DNA of 64,000 bases from Natronosporangium hydrolyticum. GTDB taxonomy: Bacteria > Actinomycetota > Actinomycetes > Mycobacteriales > Micromonosporaceae. The stretch spans positions 3,038,001-3,102,000 of the forward strand of contig NZ_CP070499.1 in assembly GCF_016925615.1 (NCBI RefSeq), read 5' to 3'. Positions 1-7,103 of this stretch are shown piece after piece; position 1 is the first letter of the stretch, and the number at the start of each line of letters is the position of its first letter. A program made the position numbers and the translations under genes. The notes under the pieces are model-generated. The model searched no databases. It saw only the letters and a program-made list of their open reading frames with translations, and had not been told where the DNA came from.

Positions 1-170
1 GGTGTCGAAACATCCACAGTGCCCTGGCCGTCGAACTGGTCGGACGGATCGTTACCGTAGATGCCGCCGAAGATGGCGAGGATCATCACCGGGAACGCCA
101 GCGCGAAGAAGAGCGGCGGCACGTTCCGCAGCATCCGCCGGCTCTCGAAGCTGAGCACCTTACCGAACAC
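1..170 (-). CDS. ABC-2 type export permease, N-terminus only (SagH-like position)
   Basis: Only the first 56 or so codons are in the window; the gene runs off the left edge. The protein begins MFGKVLSFESRRMLRN, a short cytosolic stretch, followed by one hydrophobic segment (PPLFFALAFPVMILAIFGG) and a polar, probably extracellular stretch. This is the usual start of ABC-2 permeases. I chose GTG at 170 because AAGGAGGAG lies 6-14 bases upstream, inside the end of the ATPase gene, which it overlaps by 11 bases. Such coupling implies one exporter with that ATPase. By position it matches the SagH/I permeases of streptolysin S operons. The export substrate is inferred from context only. Confidence 0.75.
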   Translation of the reverse strand, partial: MFGKVLSFESRRMLRNVPPLFFALAFPVMILAIFGGIYGNDPSDQFDGQGTVDVST

Positions 171-1116
171 CGCTCGTCTCCTCCTTCGCGCTGGCCTGCT
201 CACCGGTCAGGCTCAGGTAGACGTCCTCCAGCGACGCCGGCAGCGACCTGCTGGTCACCGCATATCGCGCCAGCAGCCGGGTGACCTGTTCCCGCAGCGG
301 CGGCTCCGCCACCTCGATCCGCAGCCGGTTGCCGGCCGGGGTGAGCCGGACCGCCGGCCCCAGCTCGGCCAGCTCCCGCCGGAGTTCTTGCTGGTCGGCC
401 GCGTCCTCCACCACCAACCGCTCGACGTCGCTGGCGTGGGTGGAGATCAGCTCGCTCACCGTGCCCTGCGCCACCAGCCGGCCCGAGACCAGCACCAGCA
501 CCCGGTCACAGAGGTACTCGACTTCATCCATGTGATGGCTGGTGATCAGCACGGTCAGTCCGGCGTCGTTGCGTGCCCGCAACCCTTCCCACACCGACCG
601 CCGCGCCGCCGGGTCCAGGCCAGTGGTCAGTTCGTCGAGCACCACCAGCCGGGGCCGACCGAGCAGCGCCAGCACCAGCGACAGCCGCTGCTGCTGCCCT
701 CCGGAGAGCTTGCTGACCAGCTGCCCCGCTGCCGCGGTGAGGCCGAACTGGGCCAGCAACTCGGCCGGGTCGGCCGGGTCGGGGTAGAAGCTCGCGAACA
801 AGGAGCAGACCTCCGCCACCTTGGCCCGCGACGGGAACGCGGAGTGCTGGAGCTGGACGCCGACCAGACCAGCCAGCCGGGTCCGGTCGGACGCCGGGTC
901 GAGGCCGGCCACCCGGATCTGCCCCGCGGCGGCGGTGCGCAGCCCTTCCACACACTCCAGCAGCGAGGTCTTGCCGGCGCCGTTCGGCCCGATGAGCCCC
1001 ACCACCTCCCCCGGGGCGACGGTCAGATCTACCCCGTCGACCGCGGTCAGGCTGCCATACCGGACGGTCAGCCCACGTACCTCGACGCCGACGCCCTCGA
1101 TGCCACCGTCCATCAT
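160..1116 (-). CDS. ABC transporter ATP-binding protein (SagG-like position)
   Basis: A 318-residue ABC ATPase of the drug/peptide export type, expected to energise the ABC-2 permease it overlaps. Visible motifs are Walker A GPNGAGKTS (43-51), signature LSGGQQQR (137-144), Walker B RLVVLDE (E162) and the switch histidine in LITSHHMDE. The D-loop region reads DELTTGLD instead of the common DEPTTGLD, a variant known in actinobacterial exporters. The C-terminal 100 residues are the usual accessory domain of DrrA/CcmA-like ATPases. It lies 6 bases downstream of a CPBP protease gene in the putative streptolysin S-like operon, so export of the modified peptide is the likely job (inference). Confidence 0.9.
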   Translation of the reverse strand: MMDGGIEGVGVEVRGLTVRYGSLTAVDGVDLTVAPGEVVGLIGPNGAGKTSLLECVEGLRTAAAGQIRVAGLDPASDRTRLAGLVGVQLQHSAFPSRAKVAEVCSLFASFYPDPADPAELLAQFGLTAAAGQLVSKLSGGQQQRLSLVLALLGRPRLVVLDELTTGLDPAARRSVWEGLRARNDAGLTVLITSHHMDEVEYLCDRVLVLVSGRLVAQGTVSELISTHASDVERLVVEDAADQQELRRELAELGPAVRLTPAGNRLRIEVAEPPLREQVTRLLARYAVTSRSLPASLEDVYLSLTGEQASAKEETSGVR

Positions 1117-1122
1117 GTCTCC

Positions 1123-1869
1123 TTACGCTGTCCGGACCGGCCGGCCGGTACCCAGGTTCGTGTAGAAGCCGGCGAACGATGCGTGCACCACGATCGCCGG
1201 AAGAACGCTGCCGGTCACCACCACCAACAGCCCGCACAGCACCGAGAGCACCACGCTGGAGACCCCCAACACCAGCGCGGCCAGGCCGCGCTCGGTCAGC
1301 ACCACCTGGCCGAGGATGAAGACCGCGCCGCTGAGCAGCACCGCCATCGGCACCGAAGCCCCGGATGCCAACAGCCCGAGCAGGAACACGCCGCGGAAGA
1401 AGAACTCCTCCACCGCCGCGCTGCTCATCGGGACCACCCACCGCCAGTGCGCGGGCAGCACCAGGATCTCCCGGATCCACCCCACGCCCGCCACCGCGCC
1501 CGGCACATCCACCTGCGGCCGCACCGCGTACACCAGCGACATCGCGAAGCCGGTGCTGGCCGCCGCGCCCAGCGCCACCAACGCGGTGAGCGCCACCTCA
1601 ACCAGGGTCGGCCGCCAGCTCACCACCGCCCACAGGTCGAGCCCCGACCACCAGGTCACCGCCGTGATCGCCAGCAGGCCCGCGACCAGGTAGATCGCGG
1701 TGCCGACCACCGGGAAGACGTAGCGCGGGTCGAGCCCCGTAAGCGAGGAGACCGCGAGCCGGAACCGCTGCCGGGTCCGCCGCCGGGCCAGCGGCAGCCG
1801 GTAGACCGCCAGCCAGCTCGCGGCGGCCACGCTCGCGACCGCGGCGAACCCCCAGGCGGAGCCGGTCAC
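1123..1869 (-). CDS. CPBP family intramembrane protease-like protein, second copy (SagE-like)
   Basis: A 248-residue multi-pass membrane protein of the CPBP (CAAX protease and bacteriocin-processing) family. Motif 1 is clear (VEEFFFRG). Motif 2, normally F-x-x-x-H, reads FILGQ, with Gln in place of His. Motif 3 reads HASFA and lacks the usual Asn/Asp. This copy may therefore be catalytically impaired and serve as an immunity-type protein, whereas its upstream neighbour keeps all motifs (inference). The start is GTG at 1869, overlapping the upstream stop as GTGA; an upstream in-frame start at 1932 would lie deep inside that gene. SagE of Streptococcus pyogenes belongs to the same family and is assigned leader processing and/or self-immunity. 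Confidence 0.8.
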   Translation of the reverse strand: MTGSAWGFAAVASVAAASWLAVYRLPLARRRTRQRFRLAVSSLTGLDPRYVFPVVGTAIYLVAGLLAITAVTWWSGLDLWAVVSWRPTLVEVALTALVALGAAASTGFAMSLVYAVRPQVDVPGAVAGVGWIREILVLPAHWRWVVPMSSAAVEEFFFRGVFLLGLLASGASVPMAVLLSGAVFILGQVVLTERGLAALVLGVSSVVLSVLCGLLVVVTGSVLPAIVVHASFAGFYTNLGTGRPVRTA

Positions 1870-2597
1870 TGCGGCACCCGCTGCGGCTGCTGGTCCGCCG
1901 CCGGGCGACCGGCCGACCCGCCGCCGAACCACCGCGGCAAGACCGCCACCACCAGCACATTCTGGGCCACGTGGGCGAGCACCGGCACCAGCACACTGCC
2001 GCCGCTGGCGAGAAACAGCCAGCCGAAGAGCACCCCGGTGACCAGCTTCTGACCCACCGTAAGCCAGCCGAAGTAGAGGTGGTTGAGCGCGTAGACCAGC
2101 GCCGCCACCGCCACCGCCAGCACGGCCGGCATCGCCAACTCATGCCGCAGCAGGTACAGGCCCACCCCGCGGAAGATCACCTCCTCCGCGACGGCGACCA
2201 GTAGCGCGGTCGTCACCGCCAGCCCGCCGGCGGCACCGCCGCGCTGCCACCGCTCGTGCAGCCGCACCCGCACCGGCCGGCGGCCTCGGGCCAGCGCCGT
2301 CGCCGCGCCCACGCCTACCTCTACCCCGGGAGCGGCCAGCCCGACCGCCACCGCAACCGCGCACCACCACCACGCCACCGGGGCGGCCAGCACCCCGCTG
2401 GCCGGCGCCACGTACCAGACCAGCCCGGCGACGAGCAGGAACGCTCCGGGTAGCCAGAGTCGCCGCAGCTGCGCGAGGATCTTCCCGGCTCCGGGGGCGG
2501 GGCCGAGCGTCATCGCCAGGCCTACCCGAAACAGTTGCGCCGGGAAGGCAGCGCAGAGCAGCACCAGCAGACTAAGGGAGAGGGTGCGGGAACTCAT
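1866..2597 (-). CDS. CPBP family intramembrane protease, first copy (SagE-like)
   Basis: A 243-residue membrane protein with about six to eight hydrophobic segments and all three CPBP motifs: AEEVIFRG (E138, E139, R143), YALNH (motif 2 His) and HVAQN (motif 3). The ATG at 2597 has GGAG six bases upstream and overlaps the end of the YcaO gene by 26 bases. The next gene overlaps its stop as GTGA, so translation is tightly coupled along the operon. It is the best candidate for removing the leader peptide of the modified precursor after heterocycle formation, as proposed for SagE. Self-protection is an alternative role. Confidence 0.85.
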   Translation of the reverse strand: MSSRTLSLSLLVLLCAAFPAQLFRVGLAMTLGPAPGAGKILAQLRRLWLPGAFLLVAGLVWYVAPASGVLAAPVAWWWCAVAVAVGLAAPGVEVGVGAATALARGRRPVRVRLHERWQRGGAAGGLAVTTALLVAVAEEVIFRGVGLYLLRHELAMPAVLAVAVAALVYALNHLYFGWLTVGQKLVTGVLFGWLFLASGGSVLVPVLAHVAQNVLVVAVLPRWFGGGSAGRPAADQQPQRVPQ

Positions 2598-3933
2598 TGG
2601 TCACTCCGCCGTACTGCACCATCCGCGGGTGGGCCTTCGGCGGTAGGCCGGGCAGGCACATGCTCAGCACCTCCGGGATGAGCACCCGCACCACCTTCCA
2701 GTCGGTGTCGGCCAGCTCCGGCGGGGTGATGTCCAGGTAGGTCGCCCACTCACTGACCCCGGCGACCATCCGGAGCAGCTCCGCCAGCGCCTGCTCATCC
2801 GATTCGGCCAGCGGGGCGATCTCGGACAGCTTCACCGAGCCCTGGAACCGGCCCGCCACGACTTCTTCCTTCCGGGCCGCGTCCTGCGGACTGGCGTAGT
2901 AGAGGACGTTGGTGTCCAGATCCAGGTAGGGCGAGGTGTTGACCGCGGCGTGGACACTCGCGGTGTCGAAGATCGCGCTGTACATGCCGAGGCTCAGGAT
3001 CGCCGCGCTCTCCATGGTGCCCCGCAGCATCGCGTACCGCGGGTCCGCGTCGCCCTGCACTCCGAAGCTGAGCCGGGGCAGCGAGTCGGTCTTCCGTTCC
3101 AGGAAGACGCCGAAGTTCGGCAGCGGCAGCTCCGGCCGGGTGAGGTGATTGGCCCGCAGGGTGTAGGCGGAGTCCGGCCCCAGGTGCATGCCGGTGAAGG
3201 TCCGCAACAGGTCGTCGTCGTCGATCACCACTGCCGGGGCTGGGGTGTCGGTGTACCAGTTGAGGATGAACGCGTCGATCTGGACCGCCTCGATCAGCGC
3301 GTTGCGCAGCGCCTTGGCCAGCGAGACGTGGGCGGCGGTGCCGGTGGAGAACGACGGGGTGAAGAGCAGGTCGCGGTGCTCGACGCTGGTGGTGAATCCG
3401 AGGAAGAACAACTGCGCCGGCACCCACAGCTGTTCGCCCGGCTCCAGCAGCGAAGGGCAGCGTACCCACGCGATCACGTCGTCCTCGGTGGGCGGCCGGT
3501 CGCTGTAGCGGTGCAGCCGGTTGCCCAGCGCGGATTGTTGGGCAGGATCGAGAATGCCGAGATACTCCAGCGGCAGGCAGCGACCCTCGGCGGCGAGCTC
3601 CCGCCGGGTGGCGTACCGGAACTCGTCGTCGACCAGCCGGATCGCCGCCATCGCGGCGTACCGCTCGACGCTCTCGCCCATCAGCTTGACCAGCGCTTCT
3701 TCGTTGGCCAGGCCGTAGCCACTGAGGTGGTACTGCACCTGCAGGTGTGGGTCGTCCATGATGAACCGGTGGTAAGCCGGCATGGTGGCGGTCATGGCCC
3801 GCATCAACGGCTCGCCCGGGATGTCGGTGACCGCCACGAAGTATCCCGGCAGGATGCCGGCCTGGTTACCGGCGAGGTGCTGGTACCGCCGCAACAGGTG
3901 CGGCATCGAGGGGTAGTGGGACAGCCGGGTCAT
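2572..3933 (-). CDS. YcaO-domain cyclodehydratase (SagD-like)
   Basis: A 453-residue YcaO enzyme, the ATP-dependent cyclodehydratase that turns Cys/Ser/Thr of a ribosomal peptide into azolines. Visible signs are SGYG (71-74) followed by GESVERY with the ATP/Mg-binding E87-x-x-E90-R91, a second acidic helix ALIEAVQIDAF, and the C-terminal end FPHPLP. The last is the PxPxP motif typical of azoline-forming YcaO proteins and needed for catalysis in studied members. The ATG overlaps the SagC-like stop as ATGA. The order SagB-SagC-SagD is as in streptolysin S clusters. A discrete YcaO next to a discrete E1-like partner fits the split C/D arrangement, not the fused one. Confidence 0.93.
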   Translation of the reverse strand: MTRLSHYPSMPHLLRRYQHLAGNQAGILPGYFVAVTDIPGEPLMRAMTATMPAYHRFIMDDPHLQVQYHLSGYGLANEEALVKLMGESVERYAAMAAIRLVDDEFRYATRRELAAEGRCLPLEYLGILDPAQQSALGNRLHRYSDRPPTEDDVIAWVRCPSLLEPGEQLWVPAQLFFLGFTTSVEHRDLLFTPSFSTGTAAHVSLAKALRNALIEAVQIDAFILNWYTDTPAPAVVIDDDDLLRTFTGMHLGPDSAYTLRANHLTRPELPLPNFGVFLERKTDSLPRLSFGVQGDADPRYAMLRGTMESAAILSLGMYSAIFDTASVHAAVNTSPYLDLDTNVLYYASPQDAARKEEVVAGRFQGSVKLSEIAPLAESDEQALAELLRMVAGVSEWATYLDITPPELADTDWKVVRVLIPEVLSMCLPGLPPKAHPRMVQYGGVTNEFPHPLP

Positions 3934-5030
3934 TGCAGCGCCGCCGAGACGATCCGGTCCACCGCGGCCCGGCTGTTGAAGTTGATCTCACGCAGTCGCT
4001 GCTTGGAGACCCGCCCGCAGGCTGGACAGTTCGGCATTCGCAGCAGGTCCTGGGTCTGGATCTCGAAGGTCGGTAGGTGCACGCTGACCGCCCGCCCAGA
4101 CAGCCGGGACGAGCCGGTGGCCGCATGCAGATAGCCTTCGGTCACCGCCAAGCTCGCCAGCAGGTGCATGACCGGCGCGTCACTGCCTCGCGGCGGCGGC
4201 GCCCCGATCGCGGTACGGGTGAACTCGTGGTAGGCGACGTGGTCCTCGAGCCTGGCCAACGACCGCTGCTCGAAGCACTCGAAGCAGCCGGAGTGCGGTG
4301 ACTTCACACCGACCGCCGAGAGGAACGGGCCGTCCACAAGGGCGCTGACCCACGGCACGTCCTGCCCCTCCAACACCCGGTTGAGGTTGCGCAGCACCGG
4401 CACGCTGGGGCGCAGGAAACAGGTCACCACTGCGGCCGCGCCAGCGAGCTGGCCCCGCAGCTCGGCGACGGTGTTACTGGTCTGGTAAGCCTCGATGTTG
4501 GAGGTCAGATCGGCGCGCTCCAGCTGGGTCACCGTGGCCTCGGGTAACGGCACCAACCGCAGCCGGAGATCTTCGGCGAGCCGCTCGGCCTGGGCCACCG
4601 CGCCCGGGCTGTCCGACCAGAACCGCACCTCCCGCTCCGGCGGGTCGCCGCCGCCCGGGTACGGCGAGACCAGCCGGCCCAGCAGCGCGGCGGTGATCGC
4701 CTGCTGGTCGAGCCGGTCCTGGGCGGCGACCACCACCCCGGCCTGGGCGAGGTCGGCGAAGAGTCGCTCGACGTTGGCGCGTTCGATCGGCAACAACTGC
4801 GGGTCCAGGTGGTCGGTCAGGATCGTGACCCCGTCGGCGAGCGCCCGCAGCGCCGACTGCACAGTGGCCGCGACCGCCGGCGGCTCGGCGCTGACGTCGA
4901 TGACGGCTTCTTCGAAGTTCCAGACCCCAGTGCGGATCCGGAACCGGCCGCTGCCGTCCTCCATCACCCGCGCGGTGCTGGCCAGCGCGAACGTCGCCGG
5001 ATCCGATTCGTGTGGTGTCGCCACCGTCAT
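3930..5030 (-). CDS. E1-like / leader peptide-binding cyclodehydratase partner (SagC-like)
   Basis: A 366-residue ThiF/E1-like protein of the TOMM leader-binding type. It should bind the precursor leader and present the core to the YcaO enzyme. The N-terminal 90 residues fit a winged-helix peptide-recognition domain (not provable by eye). The rest is a degenerate E1 fold with a zinc tetrad, CFEC (C249, C252) and CPAC (C335, C338). ATG 5030 overlaps the upstream stop as ATGA. GTG 5024, two codons in, has better spacing to AGGAGG and is an equally good start. Upstream in-frame codons lie inside the SagB-like gene and look like shadow sequence. Confidence 0.88.
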   Translation of the reverse strand: MTVATPHESDPATFALASTARVMEDGSGRFRIRTGVWNFEEAVIDVSAEPPAVAATVQSALRALADGVTILTDHLDPQLLPIERANVERLFADLAQAGVVVAAQDRLDQQAITAALLGRLVSPYPGGGDPPEREVRFWSDSPGAVAQAERLAEDLRLRLVPLPEATVTQLERADLTSNIEAYQTSNTVAELRGQLAGAAAVVTCFLRPSVPVLRNLNRVLEGQDVPWVSALVDGPFLSAVGVKSPHSGCFECFEQRSLARLEDHVAYHEFTRTAIGAPPPRGSDAPVMHLLASLAVTEGYLHAATGSSRLSGRAVSVHLPTFEIQTQDLLRMPNCPACGRVSKQRLREINFNSRAAVDRIVSAALQ

Positions 5031-5977
5031 CCCTCCTGACCGATGATGCTGACGTGGACGACGTGCCGGGTGTGCCCGTCGAGCCCCAGCGCCTGTTCGA
5101 TCCGTTGTTTGTCGTAGCCACCCTGGTCGCACCCGGCCAGCGCCAGGGCGGTCCGGGTGAGGTGCAGGTTCTGCAGGATCGCCCCGACCTCGATCAGCCC
5201 GAACACCACCCCGCCGTCGCCGTACTTGCGAGAGTTGTGGTGCAGGTTGTAGACGAAGGTGAACACCACCGCCGCCTGGTCGATCGCCAGGTCCGGCGAA
5301 CGATAGAGCGCCAGCGGGTCGACCGGATCGGCCCCGGGTGGTCGGACCGGCTTGAGTGAGTGGGAGTAGGGGAAGTATTCGTAGGCCCCGGCGGGCAGAC
5401 CGGTCACGTTGAGCGCCTGGACGAACAGGGTGACCGGGTAGAGGCCGCCGCCGGAGGGGGCGGTACGAAGTTTGATCATGCCGTGCGGGTCGGCGGGGTT
5501 GCCGTAGGGCAGTTCGCCGGTGTTGCCCTGGGCGTGGTGGAGCAGGGTCGCCAGCTCGGCCAGGCTCACCGGCTCACCGGTGAGTTCCCGGCTGCTGCGC
5601 CGGGTAGTGACCGCGGCGGTCAGCCCGGTGCGGAGCTTCTTAGGCGCCGGCAGCGGCACCGTCTCCCGCAGGTCCTCTTCCAGGTCTGCGTGGCAGGAGG
5701 TGAGCACCGCGTCGGGTTCGTAGAACCGGCCGATGCCCAGCTGGAAGCCGTGCCGGGCGTTGTCGGTGCGGTAGTTCAGCAGCAGCGACTCCCCGGCCAG
5801 GTCGTCGCCGGCGCCGGCCCACCGGCCCCGGAGCACCGTGTCCGGGGTACGCACCACAGTAGATGTCGAGTAGATGGATACCAGGCTGTGCTGCATCGCG
5901 AAGCTGCCCACAGCCCGTAGGTAGTCGTGGTCGGCGAGCGCCGCCTCGACCTCGTCTTTCGTGCGTTGGTAAGGCAC
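5027..5977 (-). CDS. SagB-type FMN-dependent azoline dehydrogenase
   Basis: A 316-residue nitroreductase-fold protein of the SagB/ThcOx type, which oxidises azolines to thiazoles and oxazoles with FMN. Seen are TRRSSRELTGEPVSLAELA (FMN-binding Arg/Ser region), TAPSGGGLYPV, a central YEYFPYSHSLKPV segment and GAILQNLHLTRTALALAGC near the end. I chose GTG 5977 because GGAGG lies just upstream. GTG 6016 is in frame but has no ribosome site and abuts the foot of a strong hairpin. It follows the precursor gene and is coupled to the SagC-like gene by ATGA. It fits azoline oxidation of the peptide encoded 88 bases upstream. Confidence 0.9.
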   Translation of the reverse strand: MPYQRTKDEVEAALADHDYLRAVGSFAMQHSLVSIYSTSTVVRTPDTVLRGRWAGAGDDLAGESLLLNYRTDNARHGFQLGIGRFYEPDAVLTSCHADLEEDLRETVPLPAPKKLRTGLTAAVTTRRSSRELTGEPVSLAELATLLHHAQGNTGELPYGNPADPHGMIKLRTAPSGGGLYPVTLFVQALNVTGLPAGAYEYFPYSHSLKPVRPPGADPVDPLALYRSPDLAIDQAAVVFTFVYNLHHNSRKYGDGGVVFGLIEVGAILQNLHLTRTALALAGCDQGGYDKQRIEQALGLDGHTRHVVHVSIIGQEG

Positions 5978-6018
5978 GGTCCTCCACCGGTCAGGTCGGG
6001 AAACGGGCGAAAGCACGA

Positions 6019-6056
6019 CACAAGGGAGGCCCGCAGCGATCGGAGCCTCCCTTGTG
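6019..6056 (-). terminator. Hairpin between precursor and dehydrogenase genes
   Basis: A perfect 12-bp stem (CACAAGGGAGGC at 6019-6030 against 6045-6056) with a 14-base loop lies 8 bases after the precursor stop and before the SagB-type gene. It has no U-tract. The placement matches the leaky terminator after sagA in streptococci, which keeps precursor mRNA in excess over the enzyme genes. Terminator or mRNA-stabiliser function here is inferred. Confidence 0.6.
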
Positions 6057-6064
6057 CGCCGCTG

Positions 6065-6190
6065 TTACCAGGAGCAGCAGCTAGTGCAGCAGCAGTTGCC
6101 GCCGCCGCAGGTGGTGGAAGCGCCCGGCGCGACCGTAACGGTAAGACCGCCGGTCGCCGTGCTGCCAACGTGGCCAGAGAAGCTCAGCAT
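6065..6190 (-). CDS. Streptolysin S-like (TOMM) precursor peptide
   Basis: A 41-residue peptide, too short for ordinary ORF lists. ATG 6190 follows GGGAGGAG by two bases, within an AGGAAAGGGAGGAG purine run. The leader starts MLSFSGHV, giving F4-x-x-x-V8. This is the FxxxB recognition motif at the same positions as in Streptococcus pyogenes SagA (F4, I8). The leader ends in TVAPG (V20-A-P-G23), the same junction motif as SagA. The core follows: three residues (STT), then CGGGNCCCTSCCSW to the stop, giving six Cys (28, 33-35, 38, 39) and several Ser/Thr as heterocyclisation sites. Genes for a dehydrogenase, E1-like partner and YcaO follow at once. A cytolysin-like, azole-rich product is inferred; its activity is unknown. 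Confidence 0.88.
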   Translation of the reverse strand: MLSFSGHVGSTATGGLTVTVAPGASTTCGGGNCCCTSCCSW

Positions 6191-6271
6191 AGCTCCTCCC
6201 TTTCCTGGTTAGGGCCCGATCACGTGCTACCGGAGCCACCTCGGTGGGGGACGCGCGAACGCGCCTGAAAG

Positions 6272-6302
6272 GACGTTAGCAACGTCACAGCGAATGGGTC
6301 AA
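6272..6302 (-). promoter_or_regulatory. Promoter of the precursor operon with an overlapping dyad
   Basis: On the minus strand TTGACC (6302-6297) and TAACGT (6278-6273) are separated by 18 bases and lie about 80 bases before the precursor ATG, a good vegetative-type promoter. The -10 sits in the dyad GACGTT-AGC-AACGTC (6272-6286), which could be an operator. By-eye prediction. Confidence 0.5.
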
Positions 6303-6359
6303 GGTGGAGAGTGCCAACCAAATCCGCACGTCACTGTGGGTATTCCAGGATCGACCAGC

Positions 6360-6371
6360 GACTACGTAGTC
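6360..6371. promoter_or_regulatory. 12-bp perfect palindrome upstream of the precursor promoter
   Basis: GACTACGTAGTC is a perfect palindrome about 58 bases upstream of the -35 box, between the promoter and the response regulator stop. It is a candidate activator site for the adjacent NarL-type regulator. Function is inferred from placement only. Confidence 0.35.
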
Positions 6372-6428
6372 CGTTCGGTCAATCTGGTACGTCGGTCGTT
6401 CGGCCGGCCGGCGGAGCCGACTCCGGCG

Positions 6429-7103
6429 TCATGCTTCTCCCGCGTCGTGCGCGAGCACCGCCAGCTGAATCCGGTTCGCCAGGTCGAGCTTTGTCAATGC
6501 GCTCGACACGTGCGCTTTGACCGTGCCGACCGACATGAACAGCTGCTCCGAGATCTCGGCGTTCGACAAACCCCGCGCGACCGTGACCGCCACCTCTCGC
6601 TCCTTCTCCGACAGCTGGCCGAGCCGGGCCCGGGCCCGCACCCCCCGACCGTCCGGCTCCACGCTCCCGGCCACGTGGGCCATCAGCGTCCGGGTCACGT
6701 CCGGCGAGAGCACCGGCTCCCCGACCGCCGCCCGGCGCACCGCCGCCACGATCTCGTCCGGCGAAGTGTGCTTGAGCAGGAAACCCGCCGCCCCGGCCCG
6801 GATCGAGGCGAGCACGTTGGCGTCGCTGTCGAAGGTGGTGAGCACGATCACCGCGGGTGGGGCGCTCGACTCCGACCGCAGCGCCCGGGTGGCGTCGATG
6901 CCGTCACGCACCGGCATCCGGATATCCATCAGCACGACATCCGGCACCAGCCGAGCCACCGCCTCGACCACCTCACCGCCGTCGCTCACCTCACCGACCA
7001 CGGTCAGGTCCGGCGCCCCGCCCAGCATCAGCTTCAGACCGGTGCGCACCAGTGCGTCGTCATCGACCAGCAACACCCTGGTCCGCGGGTTCGTCTCGTC
7101 CAC
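6429..7103 (-). CDS. NarL/LuxR-type response regulator
   Basis: A 224-residue two-component regulator. The receiver domain (about 6-125) has the acidic pair VDDD, the phospho-acceptor Asp in PDVVLMDIRMP, Thr in VLTTFD and Lys in GFLLKHTSP. A C-terminal LuxR helix-turn-helix (about 155-215) contains LSEKEREVAVTVARGLSNAEISEQLFMS and GTVKAHVSSALTKL. GTG 7103 is the first codon that gives a normal N-terminus (MDETNPRTRVLLVDDD). It overlaps the 3' end of the kinase gene by 44 bases, so the pair is one operon. It lies directly upstream of and collinear with the streptolysin S-like operon, so control of that operon is likely but unproven. Confidence 0.9.
   Translation of the reverse strand: MDETNPRTRVLLVDDDALVRTGLKLMLGGAPDLTVVGEVSDGGEVVEAVARLVPDVVLMDIRMPVRDGIDATRALRSESSAPPAVIVLTTFDSDANVLASIRAGAAGFLLKHTSPDEIVAAVRRAAVGEPVLSPDVTRTLMAHVAGSVEPDGRGVRARARLGQLSEKEREVAVTVARGLSNAEISEQLFMSVGTVKAHVSSALTKLDLANRIQLAVLAHDAGEA

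Noticed and set aside
61-2052. 663-codon plus-strand frame over the exporter ATPase and CPBP genes
   Set aside because: Antisense shadow of high-GC genes: low-complexity Arg/Gln/His/Pro composition, no family motifs, and the minus strand has complete, coupled genes.
5027-6016. Longer SagB-type start at GTG 6016
   Set aside because: No ribosome site, and it abuts the foot of a stable hairpin; GTG 5977 has GGAGG just upstream.
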